Assembly: GCA_029224185.1 (NCBI GenBank)
Contig: JANZKI010000034.1
Span: 310,001 to 374,000, forward strand
Length of the DNA stretch: 64,000 nt
Reading direction: 5' to 3'
From: Karalla daura
Lineage: Eukaryota > Chordata > Actinopteri > Chaetodontiformes > Leiognathidae
Shown in pieces: positions 50,889 to 61,685 of the stretch; position 1 is the first letter of the stretch; each line of letters opens with the position of its first letter. The position numbers and the translations under genes were made by a program. Under the pieces are notes generated by a model. The model was not told the origin of the DNA and made no database searches. It saw only the letters and a program-made list of their open reading frames with translations.

Positions 50889-51659
50889 TAAACATTTGGC
50901 TCTATGGAGACAACGCCTTCCCAAATCTGGATTATGATCTAACTGTCAAGCCGTAGGGGAGAGTTTCCAGTACGTCCTGACACGATTTGGTGTGTGTAGT
51001 ATGAGAACTGTGGCCACAGTCGCGAGGAGTAGTGTAACGTTTAACATTGATGGCAGTGGTGGGACAATGAATGGGGGCTTATGGAGAGAAAAGGCTGCAC
51101 TGGGCCTACGATGAGGCTCGTCGTTTAAATTTCAGAAGGCGCACGGGTTAATGGCCTGCCCCGCATGAGAGAGCACCAATGTTCCTACAAAACTGGAAAA
51201 AAGAATTTGTCTGCTGCTTAGGGTGAGGCTGGGAGCAGCGTGAAAAGAGCGAAACGAGAGCTGATTTTTAAGCGATCCCGCATGTCGGCCCTGTGCTAAG
51301 AAGAGATTGGACATGCCCAATGCTGAGGGGGCCCTTTCAAACTCTGGGAGTCTCCCAGGGCCTGTGCCATCTGCTGGGGTGCATTGAAGCTGGACGCCTC
51401 ATCACTTTGTATTACCATGTCAGCAGAGGAGACAATGGAGCAGGTACCTGAGCACATGGTCGTCGAGAAGAGGTTCTGCTGAAAAACCATACAATCTATC
51501 AGCGTGCAACCCGCTACACAAACACACCACAAGATTCTTCAATTTTTGAAATGAAAATGAAGTTTCAAAGTCAAAGTATGGCAACGTTGCGAATGTTTGT
51601 TTGTGGAGTTCTGTTTTTCCCATTCATTCTTATGGGAACAAGCCAAATTGGCCAAGTGA
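50889..51659. repeat. Monomer family D (reference copy, monomer 67)
   Basis: Diagnostic bases: 'caacgccttcccaaatctgg', 'attatgatctaac', 'gagagtttccagtacgtcc', 'tggagagaaaagg', 'ttcagaaggcgcacgggtta', 'tgtgctaagaag', 'gctgagggggccc', 'gcaacccgctac', 'aacgttgcg' and 'gggaacaagcc'. Other copies are monomers 8, 10, 13, 15, 21, 30, 42, 44, 48, 54, 61, 78 and 82. A variant, D2 (monomers 18, 27, 51), has a B-like middle ('ggagataaaagg', 'ttcacaaggcgcacgggttt') with private 'tttgtccgctgc'. The right end 'gggaacaagcc' leads into an E-type left end almost every time, so these joints travel together. Confidence 0.88.
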
Positions 51660-52430
51660 TAAACATTTGGCTCTATGGAGACAACGCTTTCACCAATCTG
51701 GAGCATGAGCTAACTGTCAAGCCGTAGGGGACAGTCTCCAGAATGCCCTGACACGATTTGGTGTGTGTAGTATGAGAACTGTGGCCACAGTCGCGAGGAG
51801 TAGTGTAACGTTTAACATTGATGGCAGTGGTGGGACAATGAATGGGGGCTTATGGAGATAAAAGGCTGCACTGGGCCAACGATGAGGCTCGTCGTTTAAA
51901 TTTCACAAGGTGCACGGGTTTATGGCCTGCCCCGCATGAGAGAGCAAAAATGTTCCTACAAAACTGGAAAAAATAATTTGTGTGCTGCTTAGGGTGTGGC
52001 TGGGAGCAGCGTGAAAAGAGCGAAACGAGAGCTGATTTTTAAGCGATCCCGCATGTCGGCCCTGTGCTAAGAAGAGATTGGACATGCCCAATGCTGAGGG
52101 GGCCCTTTCAAACTCTGGGAGTCTCCCAGGGCCTGTGCCATCTGCTGGGGTGCATTGAAGCTGGACGCCTCATCACTTTGTATTACCATGGAAGCAGAGG
52201 AGACAATGGAGCAGGTACCTGAGCACATGGTTGTCGAGAAGAGGTGCTGCTGAAAAACCATACAACCTATCAGCGTGCAACTCGCTACACAAACACACCA
52301 CAAGATTCTTCAATTTTTGAAATGAAAATGAAGTTTCAAAGTCAAAGTATGGCAACGTTGCGAATGTTTGTTTGTGGAGTTCTGTTTTTCCCATTCATTC
52401 TTGTGGGAAAAAGCCAAATTGGCCAAGTGA
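51660..52430. repeat. Monomer family E (reference copy, monomer 68)
   Basis: Diagnostic bases: 'caacgctttcaccaatctgg', 'gcatgagctaactgtcaag', 'ggagataaaagg', 'gggccaacgatg', 'aaggtgcacggg', 'gagcaaaaatgttcc' and 'ataatttgtgtgctgc'. The copy before F has the right end 'accatggaagcag', 'ggttgtcgag', 'aggtgctgctg' and 'cttgtgggaaaaagcc' (monomers 22, 31, 55, 62, 68, 79). Copies before C have 'gtgtactgc' and end 'gagcctaattggcc' (monomers 11, 16, 19, 28, 45, 49, 52, 59). Sub-lineages are marked by 'aattttttaaatg' in 11, 16, 45 and 49, and by 'ggtcgtccagaag' plus 'gttctactg' in 19, 28 and 52. Monomers 16 and 49 also share 'gggtttctgg'. Confidence 0.87.
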
Positions 52431-53202
52431 TAAACATTTGGCTCTATGGAGACAACGTTTTCACCAATCTGGAATACGAGCTCACTGTCACGCCGTAGAG
52501 GAGAGTCTCCAGAATGCCCTGACACGATTTGGTGTGTGTACTATGAGAACTGTGGCCACAGTCGCGAGGAGAAGTGTAACGTTTAACATTGATGGCAGTG
52601 GTGGGACAATGAATGGGGGCTTATGGAGAAAAAAGGCTGCACTGGGCCATACGATGAGGCTCCTCGTTTAAATTTCACAAGGTGCACGGGTTTCTGGCCT
52701 GCCCCGCATGAGAGAGCACCAATGTTCCTACAAAACTGGAAAAAAAGAATTTGTCTGCTGCTTAGGGTGTGGCTGGCAGCAGCGTGAAAAGAGCGAAACG
52801 AGAGCTGATTTTAAAGCGATCCCGCATGTCGGCCCGGTGCTATGAAGAGATTGGACATGCCCAATGCTGAGGGGGCCCTTTCCCACTCTGCGAGTCTCCC
52901 AGGGCCTGTGCCATCTGCTGGGGTGCATTGAAGCTGGACGCCTCATCACTTTGTATGACCATGTGAGCAGAGGAGACATTGGAGCAGGTACCTGAGCACA
53001 TGGTTGTCGAGAAATGGTGCTGCTGAAAAACCATACAACCTATCAGCGTGCAACTCGCGACCAAACACACCACAAGATTCTTCAATTTCTGAAATGAAAA
53101 TGAAGTTTCAAAGTCAAAGTATGGCAACGTTGCGAATGTTTGTTTGTGGAGTTCTTTTTTTCCCATTCATTCTTATGGGAAAAAGCCAAAATGGCGAAGT
53201 GA
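52431..53202. repeat. Monomer family F, 772 bp (reference copy, monomer 69)
   Basis: This is the most divergent family. Diagnostic bases: 'caacgttttcaccaatctgg', 'gtagaggagagtctcc', 'gtactatgagaac', 'ggagaaaaaagg', 'gggccatacgatg' (1-base insertion), 'gaggctcctcg', 'gaaaaaaagaatttg' (1-base insertion), 'gtggctggcagcag', 'gattttaaagcg', 'ctctgcgag', 'catgtgagcag', 'ctcgcgaccaaac' (1-base deletion), 'aatttctgaaatg' and 'aaaatggcgaagtga'. The net gain is one base. Subtype F1 has 'tggccatgtg' and 'gaaatagtg' (monomers 23, 32, 56, 80). Subtype F2 has 'tgaccatgtg' and 'gaaatggtg' (monomers 63, 69, 74). An F-type right end is also grafted onto C in monomers 3 and 37. Each complete F copy is followed by an A monomer. 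Confidence 0.88.
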
Positions 53203-56200
53203 TAAACATTTGGCTCTATGGAGACTGCGCTTTCACCAATCTGGAATACGAGCTAACTGTCACGCCGTAGGGGATAGTTTCCAGAACACCATGACGCGAT
53301 TTGGTGTGTGTACCATGAAAACTGTGACCAGAGTCGCGAGGAGAAGTGTAACGTTTAACATTGATGTCAGCTGTTGGAAATTGAATGGGGGCTTCAGGAG
53401 GGAAAAGGCTGCACTGGGCCTACGATGATGCTCGTCGTTTAAATTTCACAAGGCGCACGGGTTTATGGCCTGCCCCGCATGAGAGAGCACCATTGTTCCT
53501 ACAAAACTGGAAAAAATAATTTGTCTGCTGCTTAGGGTGTGGCTGGGAGCAGCGTGAAAAGAGTGAAACGAGAGCTGATTTTTAAGCGATCCCGCATGTC
53601 GGCCCGGTGCTATGAAGAGATTGGACATGCCCAATGCTGAGGGGGCCCTTTCCCACTCTGCGAGTCTCCCAGGGCCTGTGCCATCTGCTGGGGTGCATTG
53701 AAGCTGGACGCCTCATCACTTTGTATTACCATGTCAGCAGAGGAGACAATGGAGCAGGTACCTGAGCACATGGTCGTCGAGAAGAGGTTCTGCTGAAAAA
53801 CCATACAATCTATCAGCGTGCAACTCGCTACACAAACACACCACAAGATTCTTCAATTTTTGAAATGAAAATGAAGTTTCAAAGCCAAAGTATGGCAACG
53901 TTACGAATGTTTGTTTGTGGAGTTCTGTTTTTCCCATTCATTCTTATGGGAAAGAGCCAAATTGGCCAAGTGATAAACATTTGGCTCTATGGAGACAAAG
54001 CTTTCACCAATCTGGAGCATGAGCTCACTGTCAAGCCGTAGGGGACAGTCTCCAGAATGCCCTGACACGATTTGGTGTGTGTAGTATGAGAACTGTGGCC
54101 ACAGTCGCGAGGAGTAGTGTAACGTTTAACATTGATGGCAGTGGTGGGACAATGAATGGGGGCTTATGGAGATAAAAGGCTGCACTGGGCCTACGATGAG
54201 GCTCGTCGTTTAAATTTCACAAGGCGCACGGGTTTATGGCCTGCCCCGCATGAGAGAGCACCAATGTTCCTACAAAACTGGAAAAAAGAATTTGTCTGCT
54301 GCTCAGGGTGTGGCTGGGAGCAGCGTGAAAAGAGCGAAACGAGAGCTGATTTTTAAGCGATCCCGCATGTCGGCCCTGTGCAAAGAAGAGATTGGACATG
54401 CCCAATGCTGACGGGGCCCTTTCAAACTCTGGGAGTCTCCCAGGGCCTGTGCCATCTGCTGGGGTGCATTGAAGCTGGACGCCTCATCACTTTGTATTAC
54501 CATGTCAGCAGAGGAGACAATGGAGCAGGTACCTGAGCACATGGTCGTCGAGAAGAGGTTCTGCTGAAAAACCATACAATCTATCAGCGTGCAACTCGCT
54601 ACACAAACACACCACAAGATTCTTCAATTTTTGAAATGAAAATGAAGTTTCAAAGCCAAAGTATGGCAACGTTACGAATGTTTGTTTGTGGAGTTCAGTT
54701 TTTCCCATTCATTCTTATGGGAAAGAGCCTAATTGGCCAAGTGATCAACATTTGGCTCTATGGAGACTGCGCTTTCACCTATCTGGAATATGAGCTCACT
54801 GTCACGCCGTAGGGGACAGTCTCCAGAACGCCCTGACACGACTTGATGTGTGTAGTATGAGAACTGTGGCCACAGTCGCGAGGAGCAGTGTAATGTTTAA
54901 CATTGATGGCAGTGGTGGGACAATGAATGGGGGCTTATGGAAAGAAAAGGCTGCACTGGGCCTACGATGAGGCTCGTCGTTTAAATTTCACAAGGCGCAC
55001 GGGTTTATGGCCTGCCCCGCATGAGAGAGCAAAAATGTTCCTACAAAACTGGAAAAAAGAATTTGTCTGCTGCTTAGGGTGAGGCTGGGAGTAGCGTGAA
55101 AAGAGCGAAACGAGAGCTGATTTTTAAGCGATCCCGCATGTCGGCCCTGTGCAAAGAAGAGATTGGACATGCCCAATGCTGACGGGGCCCTTTTAAACTC
55201 TGGGAGTCTCCCAGGGCCTGTGCCATCTGCTGGGGTGCATTGAAGCTGGACGCCTCATCACTTTGTATTACCATGTAAGCAGAGGAGACAATGGAGCAGG
55301 TACCTGAGCACATGGTCGTCGAGAAGAGGTTCTGCTGAAAAACCATACAACCTATCAGCGTGCAACTCGCTACACAAACACACCACAAGATTCTTCAATT
55401 TTTGAAATGAAAATGAAGTTTCAAAGTCAAAGTATGGCAACGTTGCGAATGTTTGTTTGTGGAGTTCTGTTTTTCCCATTCATTCTTGTGGGAAAAAGCC
55501 AAATTGGCCAAGTGATAAACATTTGGCTCTATGGAGACAACGTTTTCACCAATCTGGAATACGAGCTCACTGTCACGCCGTAGGGGAGAGTCTCCAGAAT
55601 GCCCTGACACGATTTGGTGTGTGTACTATGAAAACTGTGGCCACAGTCGCGAGGAGAAGTGTAACGTTTAACATTGATGTCAGCTGTTGGAAATTGAATG
55701 GGGGCTTCAGGAGGGAAAAGGCTGCACTGGGCCTACGATGATGCTCGTCGTTTAAATTTCACAAGGCGCACGGGTTTATGGCCTGCCCCGCATGAGAGAG
55801 CACCATTGTTCCTACAAAACTGGAAAAAATAATTTGTCTGCTGCTTAGGGTGTGGCTGGGAGCAGCGTGAAAAGAGTGAAACGAGAGCTGATTTTTAAGC
55901 GATCCCGCATGTCGGCCCGGTGCTATGAAGAGATTGGACATGCCCAATGCTGAGGGGGCCCTTTCCCACTCTGCGAGTCTCCCAGGGCCTGTGCCATCTG
56001 CTGGGGTGCATTGAAGCTGGACGCCTCATCACTTTGTATGACCATGTCAGCAGAGGAGACAATGGAGCAGGTACCTGAGCACATGGTCGTCGAGAAGAGG
56101 TTCTGCTGAAAAACCATACAATCTATCAGCGTGCAACTCGCTACACAAACACACCACAAGATTCTTCAATTTTTGAAATGAAAATGAAGTTTCAAAGCCA

Positions 56201-57058
56201 AAGTATGGCAACGTTACGAATGTTTGTTTGTGGAGTTCTGTTTTTCCCATTCATTCTTATGGGAAAGAGCCAAATTGGCCAAGTGATAAACATTTGGCTC
56301 TATGGAGACAACGCCTTCCCAAATCTGGATTATGATCTAACTGTCAAGCCGTAGGGGAGAGTTTCCAGTACGTCCTGACACGATTTGGTGTGTGTAGTAT
56401 GAGAACTGTGGCCACAGTCGCGAGGAGAAGTGTAACGTTTAACATTGATGGCAGTGGTGGGACAATGAATGGGGGCTTATGGAGAAAAAAGGCTGCACTG
56501 GGCCATACGATGAGGCTCCTCGTTTAAATTTCACAAGGTGCACGGGTTTCTGGCCTGCCCCGCATGAGAGAGCACCAATGTTCCTACAAAACTGGAAAAA
56601 AAGAATTTGTCTGCTGCTTAGGGTGTGGCTGGCAGCAGCGTGAAAAGAGCGAAACGAGAGCTGATTTTAAAGCGATCCCGCATGTCGGCCCGGTGCTATG
56701 AAGAGATTGGACATGCCCAATGCTGAGGGGGCCCTTTCCCACTCTGCGAGTCTCCCAGGGCCTGTGCCATCTGCTGGGGTGCATTGAAGCTGGACGCCTC
56801 ATCACTTTGTATGACCATGTGAGCAGAGGAGACATTGGAGCAGGTACCTGAGCACATGGTTGTCGAGAAATGGTGCTGCTGAAAAACCATACAACCTATC
56901 AGCGTGCAACTCGCGACCAAACACACCACAAGATTCTTCAATTTCTGAAATGAAAATGAAGTTTCAAAGTCAAAGTATGGCAACGTTGCGAATGTTTGTT
57001 TGTGGAGTTCTTTTTTTCCCATTCATTCTTATGGGAAAAAGCCAAAATGGCGAAGTGA
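53203..57058. repeat. Monomers 70-74: five-monomer variant unit A-B-C-(F/A)-(D/F)
   Basis: Starts: 53203 A, 53974 B, 54745 C with E-like right end, 55516 F/A mosaic, 56287 D/F mosaic. This 3,856-bp unit sits between the two intact six-monomer units. It looks like a shortened derivative produced by crossovers inside monomers. Near 54696 the usual 'gttctgttttt' reads 'gttcagttttt', a private change. Confidence 0.83.
56287..57058. repeat. D/F mosaic monomer 74 (772 bp)
   Basis: The left end is D ('caacgccttcccaaatctgg', 'gtacgtcctg', 'gtagtatgag'). From 'gaggagaagtg' onward it is F2, including both F insertions and the deletion. The switch is confined to roughly 56398-56426, and most of that interval is the 14-bp palindrome and its flank. 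Confidence 0.8.
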
Positions 57059-60000
57059 TAAACATTTGGCTCTATGGAGACTGCGCTTTCACCAATCTGG
57101 AATACGAGCTAACTGTCACGCCGTAGGGGATAGTTTCCAGAACACCATGACGCGATTTGGTGTGTGTACCATGAAAACTGTGACCAGAGTCGCGAGGAGA
57201 AGTGTAACGTTTAACATTGATGTCAGCTGTTGGAAATTGAATGGGGGCTTCAGGAGGGAAAAGGCTGCACTGGGCCTACGATGATGCTCGTCGTTTAAAT
57301 TTCACAAGGCGCACGGGTTTATGGCCTGCCCCGCATGAGAGAGCACCATTGTTCCTACAAAACTGGAAAAAATAATTTGTCTGCTGCTTAGGGTGTGGCT
57401 GGGAGCAGCGTGAAAAGAGTGAAACGAGAGCTGATTTTTAAGCGATCCCGCATGTCGGCCCGGTGCTATGAAGAGATTGGACATGCCCAATGCTGAGGGG
57501 GCCCTTTCCCACTCTGCGAGTCTCCCAGGGCCTGTGCCATCTGCTGGGGTGCATTGAAGCTGGACGCCTCATCACTTTGTATTACCATGTCAGCAGAGGA
57601 GACAATGGAGCAGGTACCTGAGCACATGGTCGTCGAGAAGAGGTTCTGCTGAAAAACCATACAATCTATCAGCGTGCAACTCGCTACACAAACACACCAC
57701 AAGATTCTTCAATTTTTGAAATGAAAATGAAGTTTCAAAGCCAAAGTATGGCAACGTTACGAATGTTTGTTTGTGGAGTTCTGTTTTTCCCATTCATTCT
57801 TATGGGAAAGAGCCAAATTGGCCAAGTGATAAACATTTGGCTCTATGGAGACAAAGCTTTCACCAATCTGGAGCATGAGCTCACTGTCAAGCCGTAGGGG
57901 ACAGTCTCCAGAATGCCCTGACACGATTTGGTGTGTGTAGTATGAGAACTGTGGCCACAGTCGCGAGGAGTAGTGTAACGTTTAACATTGATGGCAGTGG
58001 TGGGACAATGAATGGGGGCTTATGGAGATAAAAGGCTGCACTGGGCCTACGATGAGGCTCGTCGTTTAAATTTCACAAGGCGCACGGGTTTATGGCCTGC
58101 CCCGCATGAGAGAGCACCAATGTTCCTACAAAACTGGAAAAAAGAATTTGTCTGCTGCTCAGGGTGTGGCTGGGAGCAGCGTGAAAAGAGCGAAACGAGA
58201 GCTGATTTTTAAGCGATCCCGCATGTCGGCCCTGTGCAAAGAAGAGATTGGACATGCCCAATGCTGACGGGGCCCTTTCAAACTCTGGGAGTCTCCCAGG
58301 GCCTGTGCCATCTGCTGGGGTGCATTGAAGCTGGACGCCTCATCACTTTGTATTACCATGTCAGCAGAGGAGACAATGGAGCAGGTACCTGAGCACATGG
58401 TCGTCGAGAAGAGGTTCTGCTGAAAAACCATACAATCTATCAGCGTGCAACTCGCTACACAAACACACCACAAGATTCTTCAATTTTTGAAATGAAAATG
58501 AAGTTTCAAAGCCAAAGTATGGCAACGTTACGAATGTTTGTTTGTGGAGTTCTGTTTTTCCCATTCATTCTTATGGGAAAGAGCCTAATTGGCCAAGTGA
58601 TCAACATTTGGCTCTATGGAGACTGCGCTTTCACCTATCTGGAATATGAGTTCACTGTCACGCCGTAGGGGACAGTCTCCAGAACGCCCTGACACGACTT
58701 GATGTGTGTAGTATGAGAACTGTGGCCACAGTCGCGAGGAGCAGTGTAATGTTTAACATTGATGGCAGTGGTGGGACAATGAATGGGGGCTTATGGAAAG
58801 AAAAGGCTGCACTGGGCCTACGATGAGGCTCGTCGTTTAAATTTCACAAGGCGCACGGGTTTATGGCCTGCCCCGCATGAGAGAGCAAAAATGTTCCTAC
58901 AAAACTGGAAAAAAGAATTTGTCTGCTGCTTAGGGTGAGGCTGGGAGTAGCGTGAAAAGAGCGAAACGAGAGCTGATTTTTAAGCGATCCCGCATGTCGG
59001 CCCTGTGCAAAGAAGAGATTGGACATGCCCAATGCTGACGGGGCCCTTTTAAACTCTGGGAGTCTCCCAGGGCCTGTGCCATCTGCTGGGGTGCATTGAA
59101 GCTGGACGCCTCATCACTTTGTATTACCATGTCAGCAGAGGAGACAATGGAGCAGGTACCTGAGCACATGGTCGTCGAGAAGAGGTTCTGCTGAAAAACC
59201 ATACAATCTATCAGCGTGCAACTCGCTACACAAACACACCACAAGATTCTTCAATTTTTGAAATGAAAATGAAGTTTCAAAGCCAAAGTATGGCAACGTT
59301 ACGAATGTTTGTTTGTGGAGTTCTGTTTTTCCCATTCATTCTTATGGGAAAGAGCCAAATTGGCCAAGTGATAAACATTTGGCTCTATGGAGACAACGCC
59401 TTCCCAAATCTGGATTATGATCTAACTGTCAAGCCGTAGGGGAGAGTTTCCAGTACGTCCTGACACGATTTGGTGTGTGTAGTATGAGAACTGTGGCCAC
59501 AGTCGCGAGGAGTAGTGTAACGTTTAACATTGATGGCAGTGGTGGGACAATGAATGGGGGCTTATGGAGAGAAAAGGCTGCACTGGGCCTACGATGAGGC
59601 TCGTCGTTTAAATTTCAGAAGGCGCACGGGTTAATGGCCTGCCCCGCATGAGAGAGCACCAATGTTCCTACAAAACTGGAAAAAAGAATTTGTCTGCTGC
59701 TTAGGGTGAGGCTGGGAGCAGCGTGAAAAGAGCGAAACGAGAGCTGATTTTTAAGCGATCCCGCATGTCGGCCCTGTGCTAAGAAGAGATTGGACATGCC
59801 CAATGCTGAGGGGGCCCTTTCAAACTCTGGGAGTCTCCCAGGGCCTGTGCCATCTGCTGGGGTGCATTGAAGCTGGACGCCTCATCACTTTGTATTACCA
59901 TGTCAGCAGAGGAGACAATGGAGCAGGTACCTGAGCACATGGTCGTCGAGAAGAGGTTCTGCTGAAAAACCATACAATCTATCAGCGTGCAACCCGCTAC

Positions 60001-61685
60001 ACAAACACACCACAAGATTCTTCAATTTTTGAAATGAAAATGAAGTTTCAAAGTCAAAGTATGGCAACGTTGCGAATGTTTGTTTGTGGAGTTCTGTTTT
60101 TCCCATTCATTCTTATGGGAACAAGCCAAATTGGCCAAGTGATAAACATTTGGCTCTATGGAGACAACGCTTTCACCAATCTGGAGCATGAGCTAACTGT
60201 CAAGCCGTAGGGGACAGTCTCCAGAATGCCCTGACACGATTTGGTGTGTGTAGTATGAGAACTGTGGCCACAGTCGCGAGGAGTAGTGTAACGTTTAACA
60301 TTGATGGCAGTGGTGGGACAATGAATGGGGGCTTATGGAGATAAAAGGCTGCACTGGGCCAACGATGAGGCTCGTCGTTTAAATTTCACAAGGTGCACGG
60401 GTTTATGGCCTGCCCCGCATGAGAGAGCAAAAATGTTCCTACAAAACTGGAAAAAATAATTTGTGTGCTGCTTAGGGTGTGGCTGGGAGCAGCGTGAAAA
60501 GAGCGAAACGAGAGCTGATTTTTAAGCGATCCCGCATGTCGGCCCTGTGCTAAGAAGAGATTGGACATGCCCAATGCTGAGGGGGCCCTTTCAAACTCTG
60601 GGAGTCTCCCAGGGCCTGTGCCATCTGCTGGGGTGCATTGAAGCTGGACGCCTCATCACTTTGTATTACCATGGAAGCAGAGGAGACAATGGAGCAGGTA
60701 CCTGAGCACATGGTTGTCGAGAAGAGGTGCTGCTGAAAAACCATACAACCTATCAGCGTGCAACTCGCTACACAAACACACCACAAGATTATTCAATTTT
60801 TGAAATGAAAATGAAGTTTCAAAGTCAAAGTATGGCAACGTTGCGAATGTTTGTTTGTGGAGTTCTGTTTTTCCCATTCATTCTTGTGGGAAAAAGCCAA
60901 ATTGGCCAAGTGATAAACATTTGGCTCTATGGAGACAACGTTTTCACCAATCTGGAATACGAGCTCACTGTCACGCCGTAGAGGAGAGTCTCCAGAATGC
61001 CCTGACACGATTTGGTGTGTGTACTATGAGAACTGTGGCCACAGTCGCGAGGAGAAGTGTAACGTTTAACATTGATGGCAGTGGTGGGACAATGAATGGG
61101 GGCTTATGGAGAAAAAAGGCTGCACTGGGCCATACGATGAGGCTCCTCGTTTAAATTTCACAAGGTGCACGGGTTTCTGGCCTGCCCCGCATGAGAGAGC
61201 ACCAATGTTCCTACAAAACTGGAAAAAAAGAATTTGTCTGCTGCTTAGGGTGTGGCTGGCAGCAGCGTGAAAAGAGCGAAACGAGAGCTGATTTTAAAGC
61301 GATCCCGCATGTCGGCCCGGTGCTATGAAGAGATTGGACATGCCCAATGCTGAGGGGGCCCTTTCCCACTCTGCGAGTCTCCCAGGGCCTGTGCCATCTG
61401 CTGGGGTGCATTGAAGCTGGACGCCTCATCACTTTGTATGGCCATGTGAGCAGAGGAGACATTGGAGCAGGTACCTGAGCACATGGTTGTCGAGAAATAG
61501 TGCTGCTGAAAAACCATACAACCTATCAGCGTGCAACTCGCGACCAAACACACCACAAGATTCTTCAATTTCTGAAATGAAAATGAAGTTTCAAAGTCAA
61601 AGTATGGCAACGTTGCGAATGTTTGTTTGTGGAGTTCTTTTTTTCCCATTCATTCTTATGGGAAAAAGCCAAAATGGCGAAGTGA
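57059..61685. repeat. Second intact higher-order unit A-B-C-D-E-F, 4,627 bp
   Basis: Starts: 57059 A, 57830 B, 58601 C1, 59372 D, 60143 E, 60914 F1. It matches 48576-53202 family by family. It differs in carrying the F1 subtype and in 'agattattc' in E (60791), a marker shared only with monomer 55. Its E-F end may therefore share recent ancestry with monomers 55-56, 18,508 bp upstream. Confidence 0.87.

Larger units (their letters stand above)
48576..53202. repeat. Reference higher-order repeat unit A-B-C-D-E-F, 4,627 bp
   Basis: Monomers 64 to 69 start at 48576, 49347, 50118, 50889, 51660 and 52431 and belong to families A, B, C, D, E and F in that order. The same order recurs at 57059-61685 with the same length, six monomers plus one base. 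The extra base comes from F, which carries two 1-base insertions and one 1-base deletion. Corresponding monomers of the two copies resemble each other far more than neighbouring monomers do, which is the defining property of a higher-order repeat. For example, both C monomers share 'atgagttcac' and 'gagtagcg'. Noted differences are in the F subtype and one base in E. Confidence 0.9.
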
